Assembly (NCBI GenBank): GCA_001584585.1
Contig: LSYV01000021.1
Location: 1,187,264-1,210,366 of the forward strand
Source of the DNA: Gonium pectorale
Taxonomy: Eukaryota; Chlorophyta; Chlorophyceae; Chlamydomonadales; Volvocaceae
Reading direction: 5' to 3'
Length of the DNA stretch: 23,103 nucleotides
The position numbers and the translations under genes were made by a program. Below are positions 1 to 8,930 of this stretch, in pieces. The stretch's first letter is position 1. Every line of letters starts with the position of its first letter. A model generated the notes under the pieces. That model saw only the letters and a list, made by a program, of their open reading frames with translations, did not search any database and was not told the DNA's origin.

Positions 1-21
1 GTTTCTGGTTCTCTTTTTTAG

Positions 22-204
22 GTGCAGATTCGGGATTCGTGCGCCTCAGGGCCACAACCCACCCACCCACAGGCACGTGCACTGTATGGACCAAGGACGC
101 GTTCACACGGAGATCATCCCGACCCCGGCCGCGTGCATGGTGTTTTTATTTTCAGTGGAAAGGTTACAGGCGGAGAGGCAAGAAAGGGCGGGAGGAGAAG
201 CTGA
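22..204 (+). other. possible terminal exon of an upstream gene (weak)
   Basis: Bases 1-21 are pyrimidine-rich and end in TTTTTTAG, which looks like a 3' splice acceptor at the window edge. An open frame follows from 22 to a stop ending at 204. The frame encodes an Arg/Gly/Pro-rich peptide that I do not recognise. A TGTAA motif at 825-829 could be the polyadenylation signal of such a gene. Other frames are open here too, so this could equally be non-coding. It is listed only because the acceptor-like sequence is unusually clean. Confidence 0.15.
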
Positions 205-419
205 ACATATACACCAGGACATGCTGTTGGGGGACTCTGGGTGCATGTCCGCGGTTCTGCTGAAGGGTTGAACTGGCCCATGACCAAGCGCTCGGACCTG
301 ATCACGGGCGAGCGCTCGACTCTCGTCCTGCCGGCGTCACATTATGGAGGCCTTGTGCCTTTGTTTAAGGTGCGCTTAGGCCGCGGACCTGCGCGGTGCC
401 GCAGGCCCGGGCACTGCAG

Positions 420-455
420 ATCGGTTTGGTCGGTTAGGTCGGTTAGGTCGGTTAG
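420..455. repeat. 9-bp tandem repeat, about four units
   Basis: The unit GGTCGGTTA is repeated head to tail. The first unit is degenerate (TTT instead of TTA) and the next three are exact. The tract lies outside any recognised gene. Confidence 0.8.
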
Positions 456-493
456 CTGTGCGACCGTGTCATCTACGCATGGGGTCACCATGG

Positions 494-500
494 TATAAAG
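494..500 (+). promoter_or_regulatory. TATA-box-like sequence TATAAAG
   Basis: This is an exact TATAAAG match on the + strand, about 1.48 kb upstream of the ATG at 1983. It could be the core promoter of that gene only if a long 5' UTR or unseen 5' exons exist. No initiator or transcript evidence is visible, so it may be a chance match. Confidence 0.2.
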
Positions 501-1799
501 GCATGGGAGTACAACGCGCCCGCGCTTGGCTTGTGCCCTCGCAATGCTCTCGTTGAGTTGCGATGAGCCGATTACCGCCACCCACAACTTCCCCCCTGGC
601 TTCCCTGTTTCCCTTCTAGGGGGCGAGACCCAGGCGGGGAAGTAGCTCCGGCCCGGGCCATCTCGGCGGCGGGCTGGAGCTGGGTTTTGCGCGTTGGGCT
701 GCGTCGGGTTGGGCCGTCGTGGGGCATGGCGCTGTTTGAGCGTTTTGTGCGGGTTGTTGTCGCTTGGGGTGCTGGTGGCGGGACCGCGCCGGTTTGGCGT
801 TGACTTTTTGGCTTTCTGCAGTGTTGTAAGGCCGTTGGCAGTTCCGGTGCCCTTTCGTCCCTCCACTCCTTCGGGGCTCCCGGCACTTCCTGTTACGAAG
901 TTACAGCGGAGCAGCTTGGAGCCAGTTCATTAGGAGACAGGAGCATAGAAGCCGACCAACCAAAGCTGTCTTGTCGCAGGAGCGCGGGGCGCAGAGCACG
1001 GATTAATAGAGTTGCATGCGGCCGTGTGCGTAGTGGCGAAGTGTGGGCAAGCGGACCAGACGGCAGCGTTGGGCGGCCACGTCCAACGGGCGAAGCGTGG
1101 CTATGTCGCATTTTGAGAGCGTGTCCGAGAAGATCGCTAGGCATGGGATACGGGTAGCCGATAGCGCATATGGCCGCGAATCCGGTGGGCGGTGAAGTCA
1201 CATGTGCCAGTCTATCCATGTCCACCATGGACTTGTCTCTGCTCGGCGCCCTATTCAATTCCTGAGGCGGCGCCTCGTAGCCACACGCCCTTGCTACACG
1301 TTGCCCTACAGCGCTGGCGTATGCCGCCGTCTCCTGCACCAGGTTCACGTGCGCATGAACTAGTCCAATCAACAGCGACCAGCCTGCCGAGAGCAACCCG
1401 TGTTTGTTTGGCAGCGGTAGTCACGGCCCCAGATGTATGCACACGCTTTTGGGCTTTGGGGCTTGAGCAGTACGTCCTGTGCGGCTCCAGGTGCCTGGCG
1501 AGCGAGCACTCACTTGCTAGCAACTTTTGCCCCTCAACGTGCAGCAAAACAGTAGGCTGTTGCAGATCCTAACAACACAGAATTGTTTGACCTTTCGTGG
1601 CCCGCCCCACCGAGCAAGAGTCACCAGAACTCTACACAAATGCCACCCGATATCGTTAGACAACCCGTTTATGTTTGTTTGTAGTGCCTGAGCTCCGGTG
1701 GCCTCTGCTGTTTGCTCAACTGCCGTTATCGTTCTGACCCGCTGCGACTGGAGAAGCTCATCAGGCAAGGGATTCAGACAATTTTGCTAAGCTATGCCT

Positions 1800-1836
1800 G
1801 GCGGGTCCGAGCAGTGCAGGGCGGGTCCGAGCAGTG
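1800..1836. repeat. 17-bp direct repeat, two copies
   Basis: The 17-mer GGCGGGTCCGAGCAGTG occurs at 1800-1816 and again at 1820-1836, separated by three bases (period 20). It lies about 150 bases upstream of the ATG at 1983, in the likely 5' UTR or promoter. The copies are exact, so this is a recent tandem duplication or a repeated binding site. Confidence 0.85.
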
Positions 1837-1982
1837 TTGGCTTGCTGGCACCCAGTGGTGCGTGCCCCTCGCTTAGCACATTCCGCCCTGCGCAGAAAAA
1901 GTATTACTGTTGGTCCATCCACTACGTACTCCCTTGGGCGGGCCGGTTTTGGGTCCTTCATGCTCAGGCTCTCCCGACGGCA

Positions 1983-2857
1983 ATGTGTATGTGCGCGGGC
2001 AGCAGCAAGAAATACCTGCCTAAAGAGGAGGTTGTCGAAGTGCCGGACTTTCGCTATATCCCGGAGCCGCAGCTCAGCGAGCTGGTCGCGTACATGCGCC
2101 AGCGCCGCGAGCACCTCGTCTACCACAACACGACAGGTGCGCCAGGACCCATGGCCCCCACCAGCCGGCATCGCAAGGGGGCCCGGTAGGAGGCAGCGGC
2201 CTTTGAGGCGGCCGCTGTGGCCCACGGGAGGGAGGTGTGCACGGGGAGGGGGCACAGACTGCGCACTCTCTCGTCTGCACAGCGCCTGGACCGACGACAG
2301 CCCTTTTCAATCGCTCTGTCAATCGCTTGAGAAGCTGGATCACCGCAGCTCCACTCCCGCCCTCCGCATCTGACGCTCCGAGGTTGGAGGCGGGTAGTGA
2401 AGGCCGCCGGCACGGTGACCCACCCACACTTACCCGCCCGACAACCCTGCGCCGGTCCGCAACTCCCGATCCCTTGCCACCCACGCATCTTTACCCCTGA
2501 CTCCCGCCCGCCCGAGGCACGCTGTTCGATGCCAGTGCGGCTTCGTCAACCAATTTCCTTAGCCTCTTCACAACCCCCGCACCTCCCGGCCGCCCGCCCT
2601 GCCCCCTCCCAGCGGACGTTCGCGCGGAGATCATTCGCAACGTGACCGAGCACACCCAGCCCGTCGACCAGTACCCGAAAGGCCGGCAGTTCCTGAATGA
2701 CGAGGAGTACATGTCCATACTGCGGGACCTGCTCAACCTGAGCAACATCCTGGACGACATGGAGCAGACTGGCCTCGTGTCGTACACGAACCGCACGCAG
2801 TACTATGCGCTGTACAGCAAGCTGTACCGCATGCTCATTGCAAAGGCCAAGCAGTAG
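1983..2857 (+). CDS. two-exon gene for a 132-residue protein of unknown function
   Basis: Exon 1 is 1983-2136 and exon 2 is 2613-2857 (stop TAG). The donor is ACAG|gtgcgc and the acceptor is ccctcccag|CGGACG. The splice is phase 1 and keeps the frame open (399 bases, 132 residues). I do not recognise the family. The composition is that of a real globular or helical protein rather than the GC-driven noise around it. It has a charged N-terminus (KKYLPKEEVVEVPDF), then helix-like stretches such as LSELVAYMRQRREHL, EEYMSILRDLLNLSNIL and ALYSKLYRMLIAKAKQ. There is no signal peptide, membrane span or low-complexity tract. The ATG at 1983 is the first in-frame start giving this compact protein; a second Met lies two codons on. 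The frame is open further upstream, so an additional 5' exon joined at a cag near 1969 is possible. The N-terminal Met-Cys-Met-Cys could be acylated. No TGTAA lies close downstream; the first I found is at 4697-4701. Confidence 0.72.
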
Positions 2858-4696
2858 CGGGCCGCGGGTATCGCGGATTGCGGGGGCGGTCGCCGGGGGA
2901 CAGTGGCGGCGTGGCATGCCAGCAGCCTGACGGCAGCGGCGGGATGGCGCGGCAGCGGCGGTGCCCCGAAGTCGCCCACGGAGCGTGGCGTCGCGGCAAC
3001 GCCTGCTGGCGGGCCGCAGCAGTGAGGGCTGCGGAGACGGCCACTGCGGGCGCGCTCGCTCGCTTGCGGGCTGCCGAGCGGGCCAGGGCCTGGCTGCGGA
3101 GGCGGGAGCCGTGCTGGCGGCGGCGCCGCCGCCGCCGGTGTTGGGTCCTTCCACGCTGGACGGCGGGGAGCTGCTGGAGGCTCGTGGGAAGGCCGGCTGT
3201 CCTCGAGCGGATGAGCGGCGGCTGCGCCGCAGCCCGTCGCTTGCAGCCAAGCGCCGGGCCCGCGCTTCCCCTGATCCGAAAACCTCTTGGGCTGAGCGGC
3301 CTATCGCGGGACGCGGGAGGGGCCGGCGGCGGCACACCGGAACCGCTGCAGCGGCAGCAAGGGAGGCCTGCTGCTGGGGTGCTCTTGGTGACCGTCAGGG
3401 CGGTACGGGAGCAGCATGGCGGACGGGCTTGTTAGTGATTGGTTTTGGGCGTATGGCCTCTGTCCGTCCTCCGAGGGCGACGGTCAGTGAGAGGGTGTGC
3501 CTACGCGGCATGCGCGTGGGCCGCGGGGGAAGGGGGCTGTAGAGCTTTAAGTCCCGCGGCCAGTTTACTTGTCCGGACGGTTGGCGGTTGTGCCCTCGGT
3601 TGTCGTATGTTGCACATTCTTTTCTAACCGGCGGCTATAGCACCGAGGCGACGCTCTAATCTGCGTGTGCGGTTCCGGCTGTGTCTGCGGCTGGCTGCAT
3701 ACGCCCTTGGACGAGAAGCCTCAGGAAGCTTCGGAAGCCGCCGAAAGAGCGGGAGCCGAGAAGTGTTGCCTGGTTCCTTCGTTCTTTACGTAAGCGAACT
3801 TTACCCTGCCTGCCTTTCCTGCCCCCGCCCAGCCTGTGCGGCACCGCCCGCCGTATATCCGACGGGGGCGTGGCTGCCGGCGCTTGACGCCTCCCGCGGC
3901 ACGGTTACGGTTGACTCTTACGTATGTGGTAATTCTTGGGCCGTCCAAGCGCAGTTGGGTGACTGAGGCTGCTGGCGCCGAAGCCAATTGGCTTGGCGCG
4001 AGTTTGGTTTGGGTAGGCCTGGAGGCCAAGCGTATGTGCGCGATCAGCAACGGCTGAGTGGGTGTGGGTATGGGTGTATGTGAGCCGGATGGGAAGGGCG
4101 CTGGCCCCGCGTTGGACGGGGCTCCCGTGGCTTGGACGGGGGTTGGTGCGCTTTTGCCTGGATGGATTGGCGCCATTTGCTGCGATGGGATGGCGATGAG
4201 GGCGCAGGGTTTGGGGAGGCGGGATGAGGCGGGCAGGGTAACGCGTGCACATAACTGTTTGACTGCTTGGCTCGGATCGGATCGGGATTCAGCTCGAGGA
4301 CCGATGCTGGTATGGGGGCGCGGTGTGCCGCTTCGCTCCACCGCGTTTTGTGGTATATGTGCCAATGAACTTGGACATCTGGACTCGGCAGTTGGCACGG
4401 CAGCTAGGATGGACCGCAAGTGCGCCGCTGCGCTTTGCCGTTACGACTGCTGGGTTCGGAAGGGGCCACCATGGGTGGACGGATGCCTCATGCCCGGCGT
4501 TGCAGTGTGGTGCGCCACTGGCGTGCACGCCCTGCAGACACGCTGTCACGTCGCATCGTCACGCACACGCCTCTATCTCCGAAATTACACCGACCTCTGT
4601 GTGTGTTTGGCCTGAAGCATGTTTGCGGCAGCTTTGGAGAGTGTGGCCCTATCGCAGGAGGGAACCCCCGGGCAACGCCGACGTCGCGTTCCCCCC

Positions 4697-4701
4697 TGTA
4701 A
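4697..4701 (+). terminator. candidate polyadenylation signal TGTAA
   Basis: TGTAA is the usual polyadenylation signal in volvocine algae. This is the first + strand copy I found downstream of the stop at 2857, which would imply a 3' UTR of about 1.8 kb. That is long, so the assignment is tentative. Confidence 0.25.
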
Positions 4702-5392
4702 ATGGCACACCTTGTGGCTCGTGCGTGTTCCGTTCAGTTGGTCTGGAGCCGGCAGGACCCTGCAACCTCTCGTGTCCCGCGTAAATGAGATCACCGGAGC
4801 ACAGCAACGCAAGGTACCTGGGTAGGTTGGAAGGAGGACCTGAGTTTTCATCAAGCCCGGCCGGCGGGCCTGCTGCCGTAACAGCAAAGTGGCCGCACCG
4901 ACTTTACAACGGCATGGGCACGTGGCACTGCACGGGTATCCTCTCTGCGCAGCGCCAGCGCGCTACTGCAAAGCGCACCGTCTCTGCTTTCCGCCTCTGT
5001 TCTTTGCCCAACGCACCCCAAACGCGCTCACCGCGCTCGGGCACGCACCCCGGGGCGACCGCCTGTGAGCTCTACCGGCACTCCTCACTCTCGCACCTCT
5101 CTGTGCATCGCACGCCCCCCCCACACGGCAGCATAAGCAAAAGTGCCGCTCCAAGGTTGGCCTGTCCCGCGGCCCCCCACCCCCAGCGGGTAGGCGGGGC
5201 CAGCATGCCAACGCCGCCCGGTCAGCGCCACGGTCGCACGAGCGCGGACGACACACCCGCACCACCCGCCCTTGCCCGGCCCTTCTGCAAGCCCAAACAA
5301 AAGGCAGAGATGGAATGGTAAAGCACGGATTGAGCTCCATCGACCCGAAGCCCAGAGACACGACCAGACGCCCTGAGGGCGCGAGCTACTAA

Positions 5393-5400
5393 TATAAAGG
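5393..5400 (+). promoter_or_regulatory. TATA-box-like sequence TATAAAGG
   Basis: This is an exact TATAAAGG on the + strand with no recognised + strand gene downstream; the next genes are on the opposite strand. It is either a chance match or the promoter of an unrecognised transcript antisense to the 6288-7532 genes. Confidence 0.15.
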
Positions 5401-6104
5401 GCAGGGCGGCCGCACAGGGAGCCACCGTGCCCTCACGAAGGCGAGGGTGCCGCAGGGCAGGGCGGGGCGAGCGCCCACCGCGCCGCAGGCGAAACTCACC
5501 CACCCCTCGCGCAGCCCCAAGGAGCCATCCCCTTTCGTGGAGCGGGGCCACGTGCAAACGCACTAAAGGCCCGTGGCAAGCCGCCCTTCTATGTACAGGG
5601 AAGGGCAGACGCGCGCCACCGCGCCAGCAGCACGTGGTGTATGCCAGCCGCTGGGCGCCACCGCGACTGTCGAACAAACCAACTCGACAGTTATCGATCC
5701 GTACAGCACCTTGATCTGTCTTGCAGCCTCCTAATAGGCTACCGTACTTGACACAACACAAGACCCACACCACTCCAGGCAATGCCCGTCCGCCGAAACA
5801 CCAGTATTTCTGCAACGCATTAAACGGGGCTAAAGTCGCAACGCACAAAGCGGAAGAAAGTGGAAGCCACAGCCCGTTGATGGCGGGAAATGCGCCCTCG
5901 CCCTTGGCCGCCCTCGCCCGCCACGAGAGCTCCGCCGTCCATTTCCCGTCACGCCCAAAGCGAGGTCCGCCGCCTGCCCTGCCCTGCGCGCGCCACCCCT
6001 CTGTCCTGTCCCGCGAACCTCTCAGCCACTCCCGCCCACTGTATGGAATCACTCCCTCCCGTGCGCACGGGACGCCACCCCTCGTCGTACATAGCCGTCT
6101 TATG

Positions 6105-6109
6105 TTACA
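6105..6109 (-). terminator. candidate polyadenylation signal TGTAA for the microprotein (and possibly NRX) transcript
   Basis: The + strand reads TTACA here, which is TGTAA on the minus strand, 178 bases past the stop of the 35-residue membrane protein gene. It is the first such motif downstream of both that gene and the nucleoredoxin gene. Family knowledge: TGTAA is the main polyadenylation signal in Chlamydomonas and Volvox. Confidence 0.5.
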
Positions 6110-6287
6110 TGCCGTACATGTGCACGCGCGGAGCGCAGACCCGCCCAGGCAATACCAGCAATCAAGCGGCCCTTACGCCGCACGCCGCACGCGAACAAGC
6201 GAGCGCTGTGCCCCACTGGCAGGCAGCGGGGCCGTCCTCGTCCTCTCGTCCACAAGCGTAGCGCAGCAGTAGCTGTGCCAGCTCCCC

Positions 6288-6555
6288 TCACTTTTTGTTG
6301 CCAAAGAGGAACTGCGCGACTATCCAGGCGAGCACGATCATGAGGAAGATGGGCAGCAGGCTGAAGGCCGGCCTGCGGGGGGGGGAGGGGGCAGCGCGAG
6401 CGGCGGGGACGGGACGGGGAGCGGAGATGGTGAAATGAAACAAGGGAAGGTGTGGGAAGCGGGGTTGTGGGTTCCGGTGTGTGGGAGTTGCGTGCGCTTC
6501 AGTTGGGCGCCCGCGTGGCAAGGTTGCGGTACGTCCCCGCGGTCACGGACGCCAT
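6288..6555 (-). CDS. 35-residue single-pass membrane microprotein, two exons
   Basis: Reading the minus strand, exon 1 is 6555-6533 (23 bases) and exon 2 is 6372-6288 (85 bases, stop TGA). The donor is GGGAC|gtaccg and the acceptor is ccccgcag|GCCGG. The codon ACG is rebuilt across the junction, giving 36 codons. The start ATGGCG has the +4 G and Ala second codon favoured in Chlamydomonas. The protein begins MASVTAGTPAF. About 20 hydrophobic residues follow, including LLPIFLMIVLAWIVAQ, and it ends FLFGNKK, so it is a single transmembrane helix with a short basic tail. The terminal lysines are at -1 and -2, not the KKxx arrangement for ER retrieval. Many organelle and ER complexes have accessory subunits of this size, but I cannot assign one. 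The membrane exon is secure as an open frame. The tiny first exon and its GTACCG donor are inference; a different first exon is possible. Confidence 0.5.
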
Positions 6556-6869
6556 GTAGGGCGCAGCTGAGGCGCACCAGCGGCGCTGCTAGGCTTGCAG
6601 CACGTGCTGTGTGGTTACTACATCAGCACCGGCGTTTGGCAGCCACGGGCGTTGGTCTGGGGTAAGAGTGGTTCAGTAAGTCGCCCCAACACCCATTCCA
6701 TCGCCCCTTCCCCGCGCGTGACGCTCAGCGCACGAGGAGTTGCTGGGCAGCGCACCCACAAGCAACCTCAGATAGGTGCGGGTTGGACTGGGGCCGAGGA
6801 GCAGCCTCCTTCCAGAAATGCTCGGTATGCAAGGTCGGCAACCTCTTCACCTTGTGAGCCTCACCCAGC

Positions 6870-7532
6870 CTACTGCAGGACGCAGCAGTACCTTTCCTCC
6901 TCGCCCTCCCACGGAAAGCGCGACGCCTCCGGGTCCTTGATCAGGGCGGCACGCGCGTTGGTGTTGAGCACGTGCCCCTCAGGGGACAAGATGACCAGCG
7001 TGGGGATGCCCATCACGCTGAACCGCCGGCTTAGGCCGGCCCGGTGGGCCGTTTCGGTGAAGGGGATGGCCATCCATGGCATCTCGCCATAGTATCCCTG
7101 TATGAGGAAGCGTCGTTTCGTGGCTGAGGTGTTGCCCGACAGGGGAAATGCAGGTTGATGGGGATGGCCACACAGGTACTCACGTCGAAGTCTGCCTGGG
7201 TCTGGTCGCTGGAGACGAACACCACCTCAAACTGTTTACCCAAAGCTGTGAGCATCAAGTAGGTCTTTCGCAGCAGCGGCGTGAAGGCCCGGCAGGGCGG
7301 GCACCTGGCGCAGGGTTTTGAAACGGATACGGGTCGGCAAGGACTTCGCTCGCCCTTCATGCATAGCATCTTTTTGCTGTTGGTCCTACCAATGGGCGCT
7401 GAAGTAGACCCCCACATATTTGCCATCGAGTTCCGTCACCGATGTCTCCACGACTTTCCCCTCCCGCTTTGCAAGCAACTTGTGACCGAATAAACTAATG
7501 AAGTCGATGCGGGATGGCTCGTCCTCAGCCAT
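6870..7532 (-). CDS. nucleoredoxin-like (tryparedoxin-family) thiol oxidoreductase, 163 aa
   Basis: There are three exons: 7532-7390, 7304-7184 and 7097-6870 (stop TAG). The total is 492 bases, with GT..AG splices in phases 2 and 0. The first splice rebuilds the Trp codon of the active site, FSAHWCPPCRAF, with redox cysteines C49 and C52. The rest follows the nucleoredoxin pattern: [16 protein letters not shown], then [10 protein letters not shown], then [17 protein letters not shown] with the cis-proline P120. It is one complete thioredoxin-fold domain, whereas plant NRX1 and animal nucleoredoxin have several. Such enzymes reduce or rearrange disulfides in client proteins. The C-terminus is [12 protein letters not shown] fits a CaaX prenylation box, with a second Cys beside it that could be palmitoylated. 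That suggests membrane tethering and argues against import into an organelle lumen. The start ATGGCT at 7532 matches the normal beginning of the domain. The frame is open a little further 5', so a longer N-terminus is not excluded. Confidence 0.88.
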
Positions 7533-8226
7533 AACTTTTGTTATGTTAAACTTTGCAGCTGTGCAAGGATAACAAGTTGTTATTGCAAGACAATGGCCGC
7601 ACCTCGCAACAAGTCATGTCGTTCACACGACCTGCCCTCCTTCCACACACGGCACCGACACGAACCCCGCCGTACAGCCTCGTGGACCTGTGCGTTAGTG
7701 GTGGCCCAGGGGGGAAAGGCGTAGGCAGTGATGCATAGCAACGATAAATCGACAATCAGGTAGTCCAGCTTGAAGGAGCAGGGGCCAGGCATTGGGCAGG
7801 CGTCAGCGGGCTGCCAGCCCAGGCATCCAAGGGTAGAGCAACGTTGCCGTGTTCCCGCCCAGTTACAGTTGCCGGGCATGGCGCCGGCAACATAAGCCCC
7901 CTCGGAATCTGCTTTCCAGGGCGGGCAGCCTGGGCGTGCCTAGGGAAACTTGACACAGGCGGCTTCAGGGGTTCTTCCTCAGCCCCATGCTCCCTGGGGA
8001 GCCTACAGGCACCGCAATTGGACCGCGCTGGAGGATGGCAGCACGGAACACCTCGGTTCCGCTGGTGCTGCGACTTGCACTTCCTTCATGCGTCGGGGCG
8101 CCGCCCACAACGCACCAGGCAAGTTGCCCGTTTGACGAAGGACGTGGGAGGCGCCTGCTGTTTCGCCCCTACTCCCCCATCCTGCATGCTGCAGATTTGG
8201 CTTCCCTGCATGCACAGTCACGGTCG
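7533..8226. other. upstream region of the nucleoredoxin gene; no gene seen
   Basis: This lies between the nucleoredoxin start and the candidate polyadenylation signal of the kinase gene, so it should hold the nucleoredoxin promoter and 5' UTR. It contains a short perfect palindrome at 7569-7583. I see no conserved protein in any frame and no clear TATA box. Confidence 0.4.
7569..7583. repeat. 15-bp palindrome (7-bp arms, 1-base spacer) upstream of the nucleoredoxin gene
   Basis: The sequence ATAACAAGTTGTTAT has perfect 7-bp inverted arms around a single G. It lies 37-51 bases upstream of the predicted ATG, in AT-rich surroundings unlike the neighbouring DNA. It could be a dimeric factor site or a 5' UTR hairpin. 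Confidence 0.6.
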
Positions 8227-8231
8227 TTACA
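8227..8231 (-). terminator. candidate polyadenylation signal TGTAA of the kinase gene
   Basis: The + strand reads TTACA (minus strand TGTAA), 700 bases past the kinase stop codon at 8931-8933. It is the first such motif downstream. The intervening 8232-8930 would be the 3' UTR and shows no conserved coding potential. Confidence 0.5.
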
Positions 8232-8930
8232 CCGGGCGGTCAGACGGAGCCACGGGCAGCCCCTTCAAACTGCAGCCCCCGGGGCAGGTGACCTCCACGC
8301 CGTAGGCAAACACCGCGGCCCGGTACATCGCAGTACGTGTCGCCTTTGAACCAAGCCAGGGCATCAGCACCATGGCAATCGGCACGCCCGGGCGATCTAC
8401 TTGGCTCAGGCCCTTCCACGCCGTCAGGCGCCAATACCAGCCTACCTCGCCAATCCGCCAAATCACAAACAACGAACGACAGATCGGCGGCGCAGAGTCC
8501 CGGCGCCAAGAATCAAAGAATCGGCCGACGGCCAGGCCAGCCCAGCCGCCGCCGCTAGACCGGTGGCGCTGCGCAGCCCCTTCCCGCCCTCGCCCTACTG
8601 AATGCACGCCTCCACGCCCTGCCGCGCCGGCCCTATGGATCCTCACCGGTCGCCCTCCCACGCGCCGCTCCCTCCAGTTCTCACGACGCCCTACCGCTCG
8701 CCTTGATCGCTCACATAATGTCGGCAAGCCCCAAACACGGTACACCGACCCCCCCAAAACGGCGCACACCGGCGCCGACACCTGCACCTGCCGGACAGCG
8801 TACAACAGACCCCCTCCGCCCCGGACTCGGGGTTCCTTGGTTTGGCGCTGAACCACAGCAGCCACGCCGGCATGCCGCCCACGCCCACAAATGGTCCCTC
8901 GCGCACAGCTCCTCCCCTCGACCCGGCAGC

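Larger units (their letters stand above)
205..1982. other. no supportable gene; two small tandem repeats and a TATA-like site
   Basis: I recognise no conserved protein in any frame and no RNA gene in this stretch. It contains a 9-bp tandem repeat (420-455), a TATAAAG sequence on the + strand (494-500), a TGTAA motif (825-829) and a 20-bp-period direct repeat (1800-1836). It probably contains the promoter and 5' UTR of the gene that starts at 1983, and possibly the 3' UTR of a gene lying to the left. Confidence 0.4.
2858..6104. other. gene-poor stretch, no recognisable product
   Basis: Many overlapping frames are open on both strands because the DNA is GC-rich, but none gives a recognisable or compositionally protein-like product. 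The largest is 276 residues on the minus strand at 5222-6052. The left part is probably the long 3' UTR of the 1983-2857 gene, up to the TGTAA at 4697-4701. The right part lies beyond the TGTAA (minus strand) at 6105-6109. A TATAAAGG sequence sits at 5393-5400 on the + strand. Confidence 0.4.

Noticed and set aside
420..455. Telomere-type repeat
   Set aside because: Chlamydomonas-type telomeres are TTTTAGGG repeats; the 9-bp GGTCGGTTA unit does not match and there are only four copies.
2546..3337. 263-residue minus-strand frame
   Set aside because: It is the reverse-strand shadow of exon 2 of the 1983-2857 gene plus downstream GC-rich sequence.
5222..6052. 276-residue open frame on the minus strand
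   Set aside because: Its composition is Gly/Arg/Ala-rich noise with scattered Trp and Cys, there is no recognisable motif, and opposing frames are equally open. It is typical of chance frames in GC-rich DNA.
6288..6372. Dilysine ER-retrieval signal on the membrane microprotein
   Set aside because: The lysines are at positions -1 and -2, while the KKxx signal needs -3 and -4.
6870..7097. RFSV in the nucleoredoxin protein as a sixth RFxV docking motif
   Set aside because: It lies at residues 113-116 inside the conserved thioredoxin-fold core just before the cis-Pro loop (RFSVMGIP), a position where the family commonly has F-x-V. It is structural, not an exposed peptide.
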